DNA from: Branchinecta lynchi
Taxonomy: Eukaryota; Arthropoda; Branchiopoda; Anostraca; Branchinectidae
Reading direction: 5' to 3'
Length of the DNA: 64,000 bases
Assembly: GCA_023053575.1 (NCBI GenBank)
Contig: JAKZAP010000004.1
Location: 1,528,861-1,592,860, forward strand
Part shown: in pieces, positions 23,079 through 33,700 of the stretch
Layout: every line of letters begins with the position of its first letter
How positions within the stretch are numbered: the stretch's first letter is position 1
Translations under genes and position numbers: made by a program
The notes under the pieces: generated by a model
Seen by the model: the letters and a program-made list of their open reading frames with translations, nothing else
The model's database searches: none
What the model was told of the DNA's origin: nothing

Positions 23079-23912
23079 AAGCCGCTTTCATATTGACACG
23101 TTGAGCCTTTTACACTAAGCTACGCAACCTCTGCGTCGGGCTTGCGTCGACGCAGCGCAAAGCTTACGCAGACACATAAAATGCAACGCAAAGCTTACGC
23201 AGACAAATAAAACGCAACGCAGGAATACAACCAAGTTCTATTCTTGCGTTGCGTCGACGTGTACGCATCAGGCTTGTCAATGAAATGGAAGTTTGTGAAG
23301 AAAAACAAAATAAAAACATGCTGATGATGAAGAAAAGTTGCTGCTAGTGAAAGAAATTAAAGGCATATTCTCGCCGTTCCCGAGGACTCCACTTTAGGAG
23401 TCCCCACGTTTTTGTATTCCCGGGGACTCTCTTCCCATATTCTCGCGAGTCCCCACGGATGAGGAATGCTCCGATTATCATCACCATCATCAAAAAAGGA
23501 CTCCTTTTCAGACTCAGAGGGGAATCATTTTTTTTCTGGTGTTGGTGCAATATAAAATTAATTAAAAACAATCAGTATAAACGAAACCAAAAATGAAGTG
23601 GATCCAGACTAATTTCGTCAACATCATATTTATCATAAGAAGAAAATTCATTTTGGAAGCATTCCTCTTGTTCTCGTTGTTTTCCGGACGCGGAGTCGGC
23701 GTGGAGTGACTCCCTGTTATTCTCGCCGTTCCCTTCGAGTCCCCGAGGAGTCCTCGTGGAAAGGCGAGAATACGCCTTAAGATTCAGCAGAAGAAACCGA
23801 GAAAGGAAAATATAAATGAGCATCCAGCGCGAAAGATTCTCGCGCAGGTGTGAAAGATACGCTACGCAAGATAAACGCATACGCAACGCATCGCAACGAA
23901 GCGTCAATGTTT
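23079..23912 (+). mobile_element. ACGCAACGC-rich element with a nested MITE, copy 1
   Basis: It shares ordered blocks with 58024-58740: GCTACGCAACCTCTGCGTCG, TGCGTTGCGTCGACG, TGGAAGTTTGTGAAG, GAGAAAGGAAAA, and CATCCAGCGCGAAAG. The left end AAGCCGCTTTCATATTGAC is inverse to the right end of the other copy (GTCAACGTGAAAGCAGCTT), so it carries terminal inverted repeats. The two copies each hold a different nested MITE at different sites. Confidence 0.65.
23361..23777. mobile_element. 417-bp MITE nested in the 23079 element
   Basis: The inverted ends are AGGCATATTCTCGCCGTTCC and GGCGAGAATACGCCT, with TAA on both sides (23358-23360, 23778-23780). The 3-bp duplication suits PIF/Harbinger-type integration. 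GAGTCC/GGACTC words repeat near both ends. Removing it restores the alignment of the host element with 58024-58740. Confidence 0.8.
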
Positions 23913-24221
23913 ACCTCACGCAACCGCAGCAATATACCCGTAAACACCAATCAACTATTTCAAATCGAACCGACAAACTTCTCAGTAATTCAGTTAATTC
24001 TTGGATATGGAACAAACTGTTTCCAGGGGAAGGGGGGGGGGGGGGCTCGTCTGATTTGGATTACTTCCTGAGTGGGCGGAGAAAAGTTTTGTTTTTCCTG
24101 AGGTTGAGTAGAAGGAGATTTGAGGGCATTCATGATGTTAGAAGTGCTGGAACAAGCTGACTAGACGGAAAAAACATAGGAGAATCGCTGATCTGGAAGA
24201 AAGTAAAGATTCTTTTCCTTG

Positions 24222-24720
24222 GCTTAAAGTGGGCCACGGAAAATGGTCTTTCTACCACACACTCAATGCTAACCATCCCTACTGTCACTATGACTGTCCA
24301 AAACCACAAAAATCACCGTCAAACCATGAGCAAACAGAAAAAATCCCACCAAACTTCCTAGGTTTGAAATAATTCTGTCTGGACTAAATCTCAGCCAATT
24401 ATCCCGGACAGCTGTTATGGCACGTAGGGAGGCAAGGATCAAAATAATAATTCCTATCTAATGCTCAAACTTTTTATTACAAATACAAATAAATTTAAAA
24501 ACCAAGACCAGTGTGGTACCTCTAAAGACATACACAAATTATTAGTTAGGTCTTATAATTCTTTGCTGATCAATCCTGGAAAATTTCGTCATCTAGAAAA
24601 GAAGACGTTCTGCGTGGGTTTTTTCTCGAGCCAAAACAGCAACTCGGCAATCGAGTTCAAATCTAAACAAACTGGTGGCATGCGATCACTAAGAGAAGGA
24701 AAACAGAATGTTTGGATTTG
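24222..24720 (+). repeat. 500-bp dispersed repeat, inverted partner at 36484-36985
   Basis: The match runs from AAGTGGGCCACGGAAAATGG to GAATGTTTGGATT, at about 90% identity by eye. It includes AGACCAGTGTGGTACCTCTA and CGTGGGTTTTTTCTCGAGCC. A frame runs through part of this copy (DIHKLLVRSYNSLL) but is broken in the partner. Probably an unclassified transposon fragment. Confidence 0.7.
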
Positions 24721-25375
24721 TTCTTTAAACCGATTGAATCAGAAGCTATTGGTAGAGCTGTAACCATAACTGCAAAACAAAAATCTTGATTTGTGTGTGG
24801 CCTCTTTTGCCAGGACAAAATTTTTGGCCGCAGTCACTAAACAAGTTTGTCAGTTTTGGCCCCAGGGAGAGTCGGTTTGGTGGAATACTATCTTCGTCAG
24901 TCGCGTCACTTGTAAAGTAGCCCAACTATGAGACCGGGGAGCTGGGACCAAGAGCTTATAAATACTAGTATCTCTTCCCATTTGGCTGAAATGGGGGAAG
25001 TTGGTATATTGTGGGTTTGACCCAACTTAGTCTGTAAAGTGTAAGATTGTAAAGTGTTCGTTTTGTTATGTATAGTGGCCCTAGTTCACCGGTATCAGAT
25101 TCAAATAATTAAATATACAGTTATTTGTAAGTTCTTGCTGCGACTGGTTGTATTAATATTTGTTTTTTTTCTGGGAGGGTGTTGAAGTTCAAGATAGAAG
25201 TCTTCGTGTTTTTTTAGCCTAGTCTGGGACTGACCTGGTTGCTGCAGTTGAAAGATGTAATATGTGGATATTTGAGAGATATTTCAGATTGTTAAACGTA
25301 GAGTAGAATTTAATTTAAAGATGTCTTCCACAGTAATGAAGCCGAATTTACTTTTCATGCCAACTTAGTCATTAA

Positions 25376-25497
25376 GGTTTAACTGAAAAGCCAACTTATT
25401 ATTGTGTCATTTAATTGAATACACTGAATTATTTGGATTCTGCTAAGGGATTTTTTAGGGGGGGGGTTGTCCTATCCCAGCCCTTTTCAGTTACACT
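25376..25497 (-). mobile_element. TTAA-flanked MITE, copy 3, internally deleted (122 bp)
   Basis: TTAA lies at 25372-25375 and 25498-25501. The ends are GGTTTAACTGAAAAGCCAAC and CAGCCCTTTTCAGTTACACT. The two ends are joined through a G tract with the middle of the element missing. Confidence 0.85.
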
Positions 25498-25973
25498 TTA
25501 AGAAAGCATCGTCAGTTTAAGGTGTTTAAGACATATACAGATTTGAAATGAATTGTAGCCAAGGTTATATGAATTCAAATGAGAGAACAAAAAATTATTT
25601 TTATTCTTGAAAATCAAAAGTGTCACGAAAGATGGAACGAAGCTTTTCCTGTACCTTTCGTGTGTCCAATTTACTGATGTTTATTCGGGAACTTTCTGGG
25701 ATTTTCTACTTCTGGGAAGGTCATGAGTGAGTGGGAAAAGATCAAGGAACCTGGGGTCAGAACGTCATGTATTACGGTAATTGAAAAAGAGCGGTGCATT
25801 CGAACGTCCAGCTTGGTCCCCTGTGACTTAGCCAGTCGTCTGCACTAAATATGGAGCTGCCTTCGAACAGGACCAAGACACATGCACATGCACATGGAAT
25901 GTTAAAGACAAGAAACTCAAGGGGAGAATATATCTTAAAGGATCCCTAGCACTATCTACTCTTCAGCTCGGAA

Positions 25974-26335
25974 GTATTTTAAAATACATGAATACTTTAA
26001 AACTAGGCTGTGCTTTCAAAATAACCCACGGTTTTGGCTGTTTTAAGCCTTTTCAGAGACCCGTTGACTTGCAGCAAGAACAGGGAAACAATTTACATAA
26101 GCGGTTTTTCTGATCGAAAAGCTTCTCGCAGACAACCGTCAACATCTTGATACACATCGAAGGTAGCAAAATACGGCAAGTGAAAAAATCAGCGTGGTTT
26201 TCTTAGAGGGGTTAGAATGTACAGTACGAAGTTGAGGTCTCCGGGTTTAGAAATATATGGAGTGATTATGGAATTAGGTTGTGTTAGTATTATAGGTAAG
26301 ACAGGTTCTTTAGGTAAAATGGATCTGCCATCGAA
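25974..26335 (+). repeat. dispersed repeat, direct partner at 59494-59770
   Basis: Shared blocks are AGTATTTTAAAATA, ACTTTAAAACTA, GTTTTGGCTGTTTTAAGCCT, GAGACCCGTTGACTTG and TAGTATTATAGGTAAGACAG. This copy has about 65 extra bases near 26135-26200. A further local duplication joins 25862-25940 and 26326-26402 (CGAACAGGACCAAG then GGGGAGAATATATCTTAA). Confidence 0.7.
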
Positions 26336-26984
26336 CAGGACCAAGTCACGTAAAAACGGAAGGTTAAAACTAAGAAATACAAGGGGAGAATATATCTTAA
26401 GAGTAGGAGGTGCTTGTGGATAAATATGCAAATCAAATCCTAAGCCCATGACGTATCCCATTAATATACTGAACGTGACTTCTCGTTCACAGCGCATAAA
26501 AGATGGAGGTTATGAGCCTGCCAAATATCGTCAGCAGAAAGGACAGTTATTGTAGCATCTGGCCCTTAGAGGTAAAGAGCATGCAAGAACTATTCAAGAC
26601 TCGCAGTAAAACCAACTAATGAAAATTTTAATGGCCGCTGTTAAATCGAAGTCTGTCGAATGTGAGGGTGTGACGTCAGTGGACCGACTTATTGACGTCC
26701 GACACGGACGACAGACTCTCAGGTGGACAATTAAAGATTGGCATACAATTTATTGCGACGTTCAGGTATGCAAAAGGTATATGTCATAAACAGATGACCT
26801 CGCACTCAAGTTTGGGTCTGATACTTTCGGTGTACTCGTAAGTGTTGGGCGATTTTGAAATTTCAACTACCCCAGCTTCAGCAATCTTGTCTATCCACAT
26901 GCTCGTCTTACTAAAGAGCGATGAAGGGACATTCTTGCTGACGTGTGGATCAGGAGACCGTTTAAATTTCGTAAAGATTGAATG

Positions 26985-27180
26985 TTAGACAAGGGACTTG
27001 TACCATGCGGTAGAAACGAAATACGGCGGGATTAAGATTCATATGGCCCGCTTCTATCTGACTATTGTTGTGGTTAAGTCCCTGTAGCTCAGTGGTAGAG
27101 CAGTGATCTTGTGGGTCGAAGGTCGTTGGTTCAAATCCGGCCTGACGAGCACTTTTGTCTTACAGTTCGCTATCCATAAA
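26985..27180 (+). mobile_element. tRNA-derived SINE, related to 8155-8390
   Basis: The A box TAGCTCAGTGGTAGAG and B box GGTTCAAATCC lie at 27084-27143. The tail is GAGCACTTTTGTCTTACAGT, as in the 8-kb copy. Upstream, GGCGGGATTAAGATTCATATGGCCCGCTTCT parallels the 8-kb body in a diverged form. The acceptor-stem halves do not pair well, so it is not a tRNA gene. Confidence 0.7.
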
Positions 27181-27261
27181 TGTTTTCTTTTTCGCGCATG
27201 TCACCTTTCTTGTATAAGTGATTTTTTTTTTGTATTTCTTTGTAGAAGGAGTAAAACAACA

Positions 27262-28354
27262 GCTCAGAAAACAAGACCAAACGTTTCGATGGGGTTCCAA
27301 AATTCAAAATCTGATCCAGACAACTGGGTCTTGTCTGAGCCAGATCCAGTCTTCGCCAGACTCTTTGAACATTTTTACTTATTAAAATTCAGAAAGAGAT
27401 TAAGGCCAAATAGCTAATCATCTGAGAAAACCAAGTTCAGATATGGACTCAGCATGTGTGCTTGTGCCCTATAAGCCATATCTGTTTTGACGAAAACGTC
27501 CTGCTACTTCCGCCAATTTTCCGGTTTCGGCCGAACTCCGGAACTACTTGTCCGGCGAAAAAAGAAAGCTGAAAAACGAACTCAGGGTATCTTCTTTCCC
27601 CAATAATTAACATCTAATCAACTTCAAATAAAAATTTAACTTATAACAAATTTTCCGACACACGGTTCAGCATCTCTTCTACCCCTAAATCGGATATCTA
27701 ATCAACTACAAATTAAACTTTAACTTTTAACAATTTTCCGGTTTTGGCCGGATTCCGGGCGAACTACATGTCCTGGTAGAAAATTGTTTTCACATAAGTG
27801 TTGAGCATGTCTTCTTGCCCTAAATCGGTAATCTAATCAACTCTAAATAAAACTTATAATTTAAACAAACTTTCCGGTTTTGGCCGGATTCTGGGTGAAT
27901 ACTTATCCGTCGAGAAAATCGTTTTCACCATCGCGTTCAGCATGTCTTCCTACCCCTAAATCGAACGTGTAATCAACTTCAAATAAAACTTTTACTTTCA
28001 ACAAACTTTCCGGCTTTGGCCGGATTCCAGCCGAACTACTTGTCCGATGACGAAATGGTTTTCACCATCGTGTTCAGCATGTCTTCTTACCACATAATCG
28101 ACTATCACATTAGCTGTTTCAAAATATTTTGTTTGCCCTTTAATTTGAACCCCCTCCCCCACCCCTAAATGTAGGGCTACAAAGCCCATCTACGAACTTG
28201 ACTTGTCCGATGACCCAACGAATCCTCACACCAAGTTTCATCAAAATATCTCATTCCCTTCGAGAGTTATCGTGCTTACAGACGGACGGACGGACAGACG
28301 GACGACTTTTGCGATGTCATAGGTATCCCTCCACTTACGTTTTGGGATCCCAAA
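27262..28354 (-). mobile_element. family B modular tandem-repeat element, copy 2
   Basis: Read on the minus strand it starts with the near-palindrome at 28354-28339. It continues with the GTCC/GTCT tract (28305-28280) and CACGATAACTCTCG, then four or five units of about 126 bp (GGGTAGGAAGACATGCTGAA; CCGGAATCCGGCC words). It ends with GACAAGACCCAGTTGTCTGG near 27320. The module order is the same as at 13363-14250, with one or two more units. Confidence 0.75.
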
Positions 28355-28428
28355 CAGTAGCGGTAATGCTTCTTTGAAGACTATTTACGTCTGAAGGTGC
28401 CTTTTCCACCCACTTACTGTGATGACTG

Positions 28429-29735
28429 ATGGTGAGTAGGAGAAGCCGATCACTTTTCGGTCGGTCGGTCTGTCGGTCCACTCATCTCGAGTTAGGGTAC
28501 TTCCTGAAGTGCTAGGAAGATGAAACTTGGCATGCATATTATGGACCCGACCAAACTAACTTGGAAATAGTCACTTGCCCGATCTTGCCATCGTGGGTAT
28601 GTAGGGGCATGCATAACTTTCGAACGGGTGATCGGATCTTAATGAAACTTGATATCTTGAAAAAGCTCGTGTCTCAGATGCCTGATTTCAAGTCCGGACC
28701 GGATCCGGCGAATGTGGGGGGGAGGGGGAGTCGGAGGGAGATCAGAAATCGTGTTAAACTCTCAGAGTGGAGCGTTTGGGATGAAACTTGGTGGAAAGAA
28801 CAAGCACAAGCTCTAGATACATCACTGACAGAACTGGACCGGATTCGGACACTGTTGGGGGAGTTGGAGGGTAGTTCCGGAATTCCGGCGATCGGAGTTA
28901 ATGTACTTCCAGGTTGACTAGGACGACACAACTTTGCAGGCTTATCAGGAACCCGACCAGATTAACTTGGAAACAGTCACTTGCCCGATCCGACGATCGT
29001 GGGGTAGGGACAGACGGCGGAATCCAGAAATTGTGGCATGCATAACTTTCGAACGGGTTTTCGGATCTTAAGGAAACGTGATATCTTGAGAGACCTCATG
29101 TCTCAGATGTCCTATTTCAATTCAGGATCGGATCCGATGAACTTGGGGGCGGGGGGGGGGGGCGGCGAGGTGAGAACCGAAATCGTGTGACACGCATAGA
29201 GTGGAGCGATCAGGATGAAACTTGGTGGGAAGTACGGCACAAGTCCTAGGTGCATCAGTGACATAATCGGACCGAATTCGGGTACCGAGGGGGGGGGGGG
29301 AGCTGTATGCGGGTGTCCGGAATTCCGGTGGTCGTGAGTTACGGTACTTCCAAATGTGCTATAACGATTTGCTGGAGCATTAGAAACTTGACATCATTGG
29401 GTTAGAGATCGTCGCTTCTCCGATCCGACCATCCCTTAAAGAACTCTTCTTAACCGCAAAAATACAAAAATTACCTTTAAGCAAAATGTACTTTTTCACG
29501 ATCGCCATGAGCACATGATCCCTTTTGACTCAAGGGTTTTGCTTAGAAATTAATTTGTAGTACCCTTAAAGTGCGCATGTTAACTGAAAAGTGAAAAAAA
29601 AAAAATTTGACCATCACTTCCATCCTCTGACCCAGCTTCGCAAGTTTGGCGCATCTTAACCGAAAAAGGAAAAAAATAGTTTTCACCATCACTTCCATCT
29701 GACTCTTCCAAGTGCCATATGAGCTTCCAGCTCTT
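28429..29735 (+). mobile_element. family A modular tandem-repeat element, copy 1
   Basis: It starts in the tract TCGGTCGGTCGGTCTGTCGG. Then come GAGTTAGGGTACTTCC and repeated pairs of half-units, GATGAAACTTGGCATGCATA and CATAACTTTCGAACGGGT...GAAACTTGATATCTTG, each followed by a GATCCGG word and a G tract. The tail runs CCTTAAAG, TACAAAAATTACC, and ends CAAGTGCCATATGAGC TTCCAGCTCTTG. The end module forms a hairpin, GAGCT-TCC-AGCTC. Confidence 0.75.
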
Positions 29736-30419
29736 GTTTAAGTTTAATTTTACCGTTAGCCAAAAAATGTACCATCCGAAGTTAGATAACTGTCCCAAGG
29801 AACATACTCTGAACGCTGTACAGGCATAAGAGGAATCTTTTAGAAGTCAGGCTTTACCTTACAGACATATGGCGCGTTCGCACCAGTCAAACCAACCCTT
29901 CCGGATTTTCATGATAGTGCTGATACTTCCCGAGGAAAAATTTGTAGCCTGCGTAGTTGTATGATAGTTATACGAAAAAGTTGCATTTAGTGATATGTAA
30001 TAGTAAAGAGTACTATCATTTAATGTGCCTCAGACTGGGCCAATTATGAGTAGTAGTATCCAGGAGCTTCCTGTCTTGCTCTAGGAGAATCCAGTCGTGC
30101 TAATAGTAGCATGCAGTAGAATACAGTAATACGGTAGCCTTGATGTAGAAGCATGCAGTAGCATCAGTTAGTACCCTATGCTACTTTTTGGTACAACTTC
30201 ATACTACTATTCTGAGATAAATTTTTCATCGGGTTAGTTTTGCTGTTCTTCGCCATTTCCTAGATGTCCCCCTAAGACATTTTTTGCCTCCCAATCAGAA
30301 CTGTCAATCACTCTTCCTTTTTCTCTTGCTCCATTCGTTTGCGTATTTATTCTGTCTCGTTTTGCCTCTATGACACCTTCCGGAATACTCTACATGACTA
30401 TGTCCAAAACACGCCAGTG

Positions 30420-30640
30420 ATTCTCAGGAAGAAGGAGCAAACGTGTCCTTAACGACTCTAACTCGATGACTCAAATCCCGAGTCAGCGCAGCTGTGACAC
30501 CATTTCTTCCATTCTTCCGCAGGTACCCGGAGATTCTGCATCGGAAGGTAGAGATAGCCGTCAAGTGAATCTGGGGTGTCCAAGACCCCGGACTTCCAGG
30601 CGCTTTATCCTGGCTTGATCTTTCAGACCCGTCTCGACGA
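30420..30640 (+). repeat. dispersed repeat, direct partner at 48487-48690
   Basis: The shared order is TCCAAAACACGCCAGTGA, CTCAGGAAGAAGGAG, CGTGTCC, GTGACACCA and GGAGATTYTGCATCGG. Identity by eye is about 75-80%. No termini could be fixed. Confidence 0.65.
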
Positions 30641-30681
30641 AAACGGATGTCTGAATGCGGAAGAAAAGCTGGTAAATGAAG

Positions 30682-30966
30682 CCTGAGCCTCGTTTTTGTT
30701 GCATGCTGCAGGTCCACTTCTCGGCCGATTCCGGACTGATTCTTTCTACATCCGTTTTTGCACTGCAGCGCTTCCGAGGAAGACGGCAGCGCTTCTCGAG
30801 AATCGCGGACTTGCTCCCCGACCAAGTCCGTGCTTCCCTGCAAGATGCTGCAGCGCTGCCGCTTCAACCAAGAAGAAAGTGAATCCAAAAACGCATATTG
30901 GGCAAAAGCAAAGAAGTGCTGCAGCAGCGATGCGGCAGCGCGATTGCAACAAAAACGAGGCTCTGG
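30682..30966. mobile_element. 285-bp element with 22-bp inverted ends
   Basis: The left end CCTGAGCCTCGTTTTTGTTG and the right end CAACAAAAACGAGGCTCTGG are inverse with one mismatch. The interior is GC-rich and partly palindromic (CTGCAGCGCTGCC and GCAGCAGCGATGCGGCAGCG). No clear target duplication was found. A 189-codon frame on the minus strand runs across it into flanking repeat DNA and is not a gene. Confidence 0.65.
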
Positions 30967-31072
30967 TTTTAATGGAAAGTTGTCTTGAAGCAACAGAGGA
31001 ATTAATATGGTAGAAAGTTAGCGGAACAGTCTAAGGGACGCGGTTGCTTTAATTTCGTTATCATTATTGTAG

Positions 31073-31192
31073 AAAAATTGGCGGCACCATCTGCGCCACT
31101 GCCTATTCCTGCAGGCGAGTCCCTCTCACGCCGACTGGGATTACCGCTGAAGGAGGAGCCAAAAACACCGAAGTCGAGCTTCGAAGGAACTG
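31073..31192 (+). CDS. exon 7 of the unrecognised multi-exon gene
   Basis: The acceptor TTCGTTATCATTATTGTAG precedes 120 bases, phase 1 in and phase 1 out, with a consensus donor ACTG|GTAAGT. The peptide reads EKLAAPSAPLPIPAGESLSR, RLGLPLKEEPKTPKSSFEG. LKEE is a second psi-K-x-E motif, with a TP site right after it (EPKTPKSS). This combination is common in disordered nuclear regulators. It lies about 20 kb after exon 6, but the phase and splice sites fit. The gene must continue further 3'. Confidence 0.75.
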
Positions 31193-31325
31193 GTAAGTGT
31201 TTATAACAACATAGTAATGCAAAAGATAAGATGTTAGCCTCTACAGAAAGTCTATGATTTTTTATTCGGTATGGATTTTCTTGTGGCGTGGCACTTTAAT
31301 CATGAAATCATTTTTTTGCCTAAAA

Positions 31326-31736
31326 GCAAGAACAAATAATCATATAGAACCTCTGTCTTTGGTACCCTGCAGTGACTATGAATACCCCGACAAAACTGAG
31401 CGGACCTAGAGGTATTTACTGTAGCTTTTTACCCGTCTACTCTAATTCCGTCTTCGCCGTTGCTCATCGCAGATAAAGAAAATGCAGGAGGCGTACTCCG
31501 CGCGCTGACCCGCTCTTGAGCGGGTCCAAAGAACCAATCAGCTTTGTCTGCTACTTTTCCTTAAGGTGGTTTCACAGCGATATAGCTAATTGTAGAGGTA
31601 ACGAAAAGTGATGTGGCGCGAAGCTAGTAACCTCCGCTTTCCTCACAGCGGAAAATGTACGGGAAAATACTCGACTCCGGATAGTCATACTACAAAGATA
31701 GGGAGAGGGCGGTTCTATCTGATTATTTGTTCTTGC
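31326..31736. mobile_element. GCAAGAACAAATA MITE with 5-bp duplication, copy 1
   Basis: The inverted ends, about 30 bp, are GCAAGAACAAATAATCATAT and its counterpart ending ATTATTTGTTCTTGC. TAAAA flanks both sides (31321-31325, 31737-31741). Copy 2 is at 40464-40878. The superfamily is not assigned: a 5-bp duplication fits few known groups. Confidence 0.88.
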
Positions 31737-32119
31737 TAAAAGTGCCTCTTTGCTGATTTCTGCAGTATCATCAATTCCATACGGAAAAGTTGGTGGTCCC
31801 TAAAATTGAAGATTTAAAATTGTTTGAACCTTTTTGTTTTATCCCAGTTTTTATGGCACTTGAGCATACTCAAGTGCCATATAGCGATCGTAATTTCTGT
31901 CGGTCTGTCGGTCTGTCTGTCTGTCGTTCTGTCGGTCTGTCCAGGTTTTGCTAGTTTGGGCACTTCCACACAAGCTAGGACGATGAAACTTCACAGGCAT
32001 AATAGGGACCCGACCAGATCAACTTACAAATAATCACTTCCCCAATCCAACTTTCCCCGGATCCGGGAGTCCGGAAACTATAAAGTAAAACGGGAGCAAA
32101 AAGTAAAACGGGAACAAAA

Positions 32120-32200
32120 CAAAGTGCTGCCCGAGCGCGGGTTTGAACCAGGAACCTTTCGGTTTACAGTCCAGTATTCTACCACTGAGCTATGCGACGA
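32120..32200 (-). mobile_element. tRNA-Tyr-like SINE head inside family A copy 2
   Basis: Read on the minus strand it has the A box TAGCTCAGTGGTAGAATAC, an anticodon loop CTGTAAA (GUA, Tyr) and the B box GGTTCAAACCC. The 3' side of the acceptor stem does not pair with the 5' side. A second partial copy of the head and its flank (TACCACTGAGC, then GGTTTAAAGATGGTCAGTCC) lies at 32430-32535, so it was duplicated together with the array. Confidence 0.6.
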
Positions 32201-32544
32201 TGTATCAACAAGCGAATGCGGCTATACTACCGGTTTAAAGATGGTCAGTCCAAGTCAAGCAAATCTAGTGAAACGTTTGGCAGGAATATCAGCGAACCAA
32301 CCAGATTAACTTGGATGTAATCATATTCCGGATCCGATCATAGTGGGGGGAGTGGAGGGATGGGAAATCCGGAAACTATTAACATGCATAACTTTGGAAA
32401 GGGTAATCAGACATACGTGAAACTTGACCTTTGTGTTGCCAGTCCAGTTTTCTACCACTGAGCCATGCCATGATGTATAAAAAGCGAATGCGAGAATAGA
32501 TACGGTTTAAAGATGGTCAGTCCAAGTCAAACAAATCTAGTGAA

Positions 32545-33700
32545 ACGCTTAGCAGGAATATCAGGGAACCAACCAGATTAACTTGGATGTAATCATATTC
32601 CGGATACGATCATAGTGGGGGGAGTGGAGGGATGAGAAATCCGGAAACGACGGTCTGTCGGTCTGTCCCGGTTTTGCTAGTTTGGGCACTTCCACATAAG
32701 CTAGGACGATGAAACTTGGCAGGCGTATAAGGGACCGAACCAGATTAACATGGAAACAGTCACTTCCCCGATCCGGCCATCGTGGGGGGGGGGGTGGAGC
32801 AACAAGAAATCCGGAAACTAGTAACATGCATAACTTTAGAACGGGTAATCGGACTTGCGTGAAACTTGACATATGTCAAGAACAATTGCCGATAACTGGG
32901 GGGGGGGGGCTGGAGGGGGGCACCCAAAACCTCGTGAAACGCTTCCACATAAGCTAGAACGATGGAACTTGGCAGGCGTGTTGGGAAACCGACCAAATTA
33001 ACTTGGAAATAATCACTTCCCCGATCCGGCCATCTTGGGGGCAGTGGAGGGATGGGAAATCCGGAAAGTAGTAGCATGCCTAACTTTTGAACGGGTAATC
33101 AGATATGCCTGAAACTTGACATATGTCAAGAACAAGTGCTTCAGAAGCTCAATTTCAAATCCGGACCAGATCCGATAACTTGGGGGGGGGGGGCTGGAGG
33201 GGGCAGCGGAAATCTCATGAAACGCTTCCACATAAGCTAGGACAATGAAATTTGGCAGGCATATCAGGGAACCGACCAGAAGAACTTGGAAATAATCGCT
33301 TCCCCGATCCTGCTATCGCGGGGGGGGGGGGGGGGGGTAGAGGGAAGGGGAGTCCGGAAACGCTTAGCAGGAATATCAGGGAACCAACCAGATTAACTTG
33401 GATATAATCATATTCCGGATACGATCATAGTGGGGGGAGTGGAGGGATGAGAAATCCGGAAACGACGGTCTGTCGGTCTGTCCCGGTTTTGCTAGTTTGG
33501 GCACTTCCACATAAGCTAGGACGATGAAACTTGGCAGGCGTATAAGGGACCGAACCAGATTAACATGGAAACAGTCACTTCCTCGATCCGGCCATCGTGG
33601 GGGGGGGGGTGGAGCAACAAGAAATCCGGAAACTAGTAACATGCATAACTTTAGAACGGGTAATCGGACTTGCGTGAAACTTGACATATGTCAAGAACAA
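32545..33700 (+). repeat. 815-bp higher-order duplication within family A
   Basis: Positions 32545-32880 recur almost identically at 33360-33695, an offset of 815 bp. The conceptual minus-strand translations of the two copies differ by one residue over 103. This is much closer than other units in the array, so the duplication is recent. Confidence 0.85.

Noticed and set aside
30424..30993. 189-codon minus-strand ORF, the longest in the window
   Set aside because: It runs from a dispersed repeat (partner at 48487) across the inverted-end element at 30682-30966. Both element ends appear in its translation and no domain or splice support exists.
31880..31945. CRISPR-like array of GTCTGTCGGTCTG repeats
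   Set aside because: It is a simple GTC-rich tract without unique spacers, in a eukaryotic repeat element.
32561..33687. Two near-identical 103-codon proline-rich minus-strand ORFs
   Set aside because: They are translations of the 815-bp duplicated family A array. The proline runs are G tracts on the other strand.
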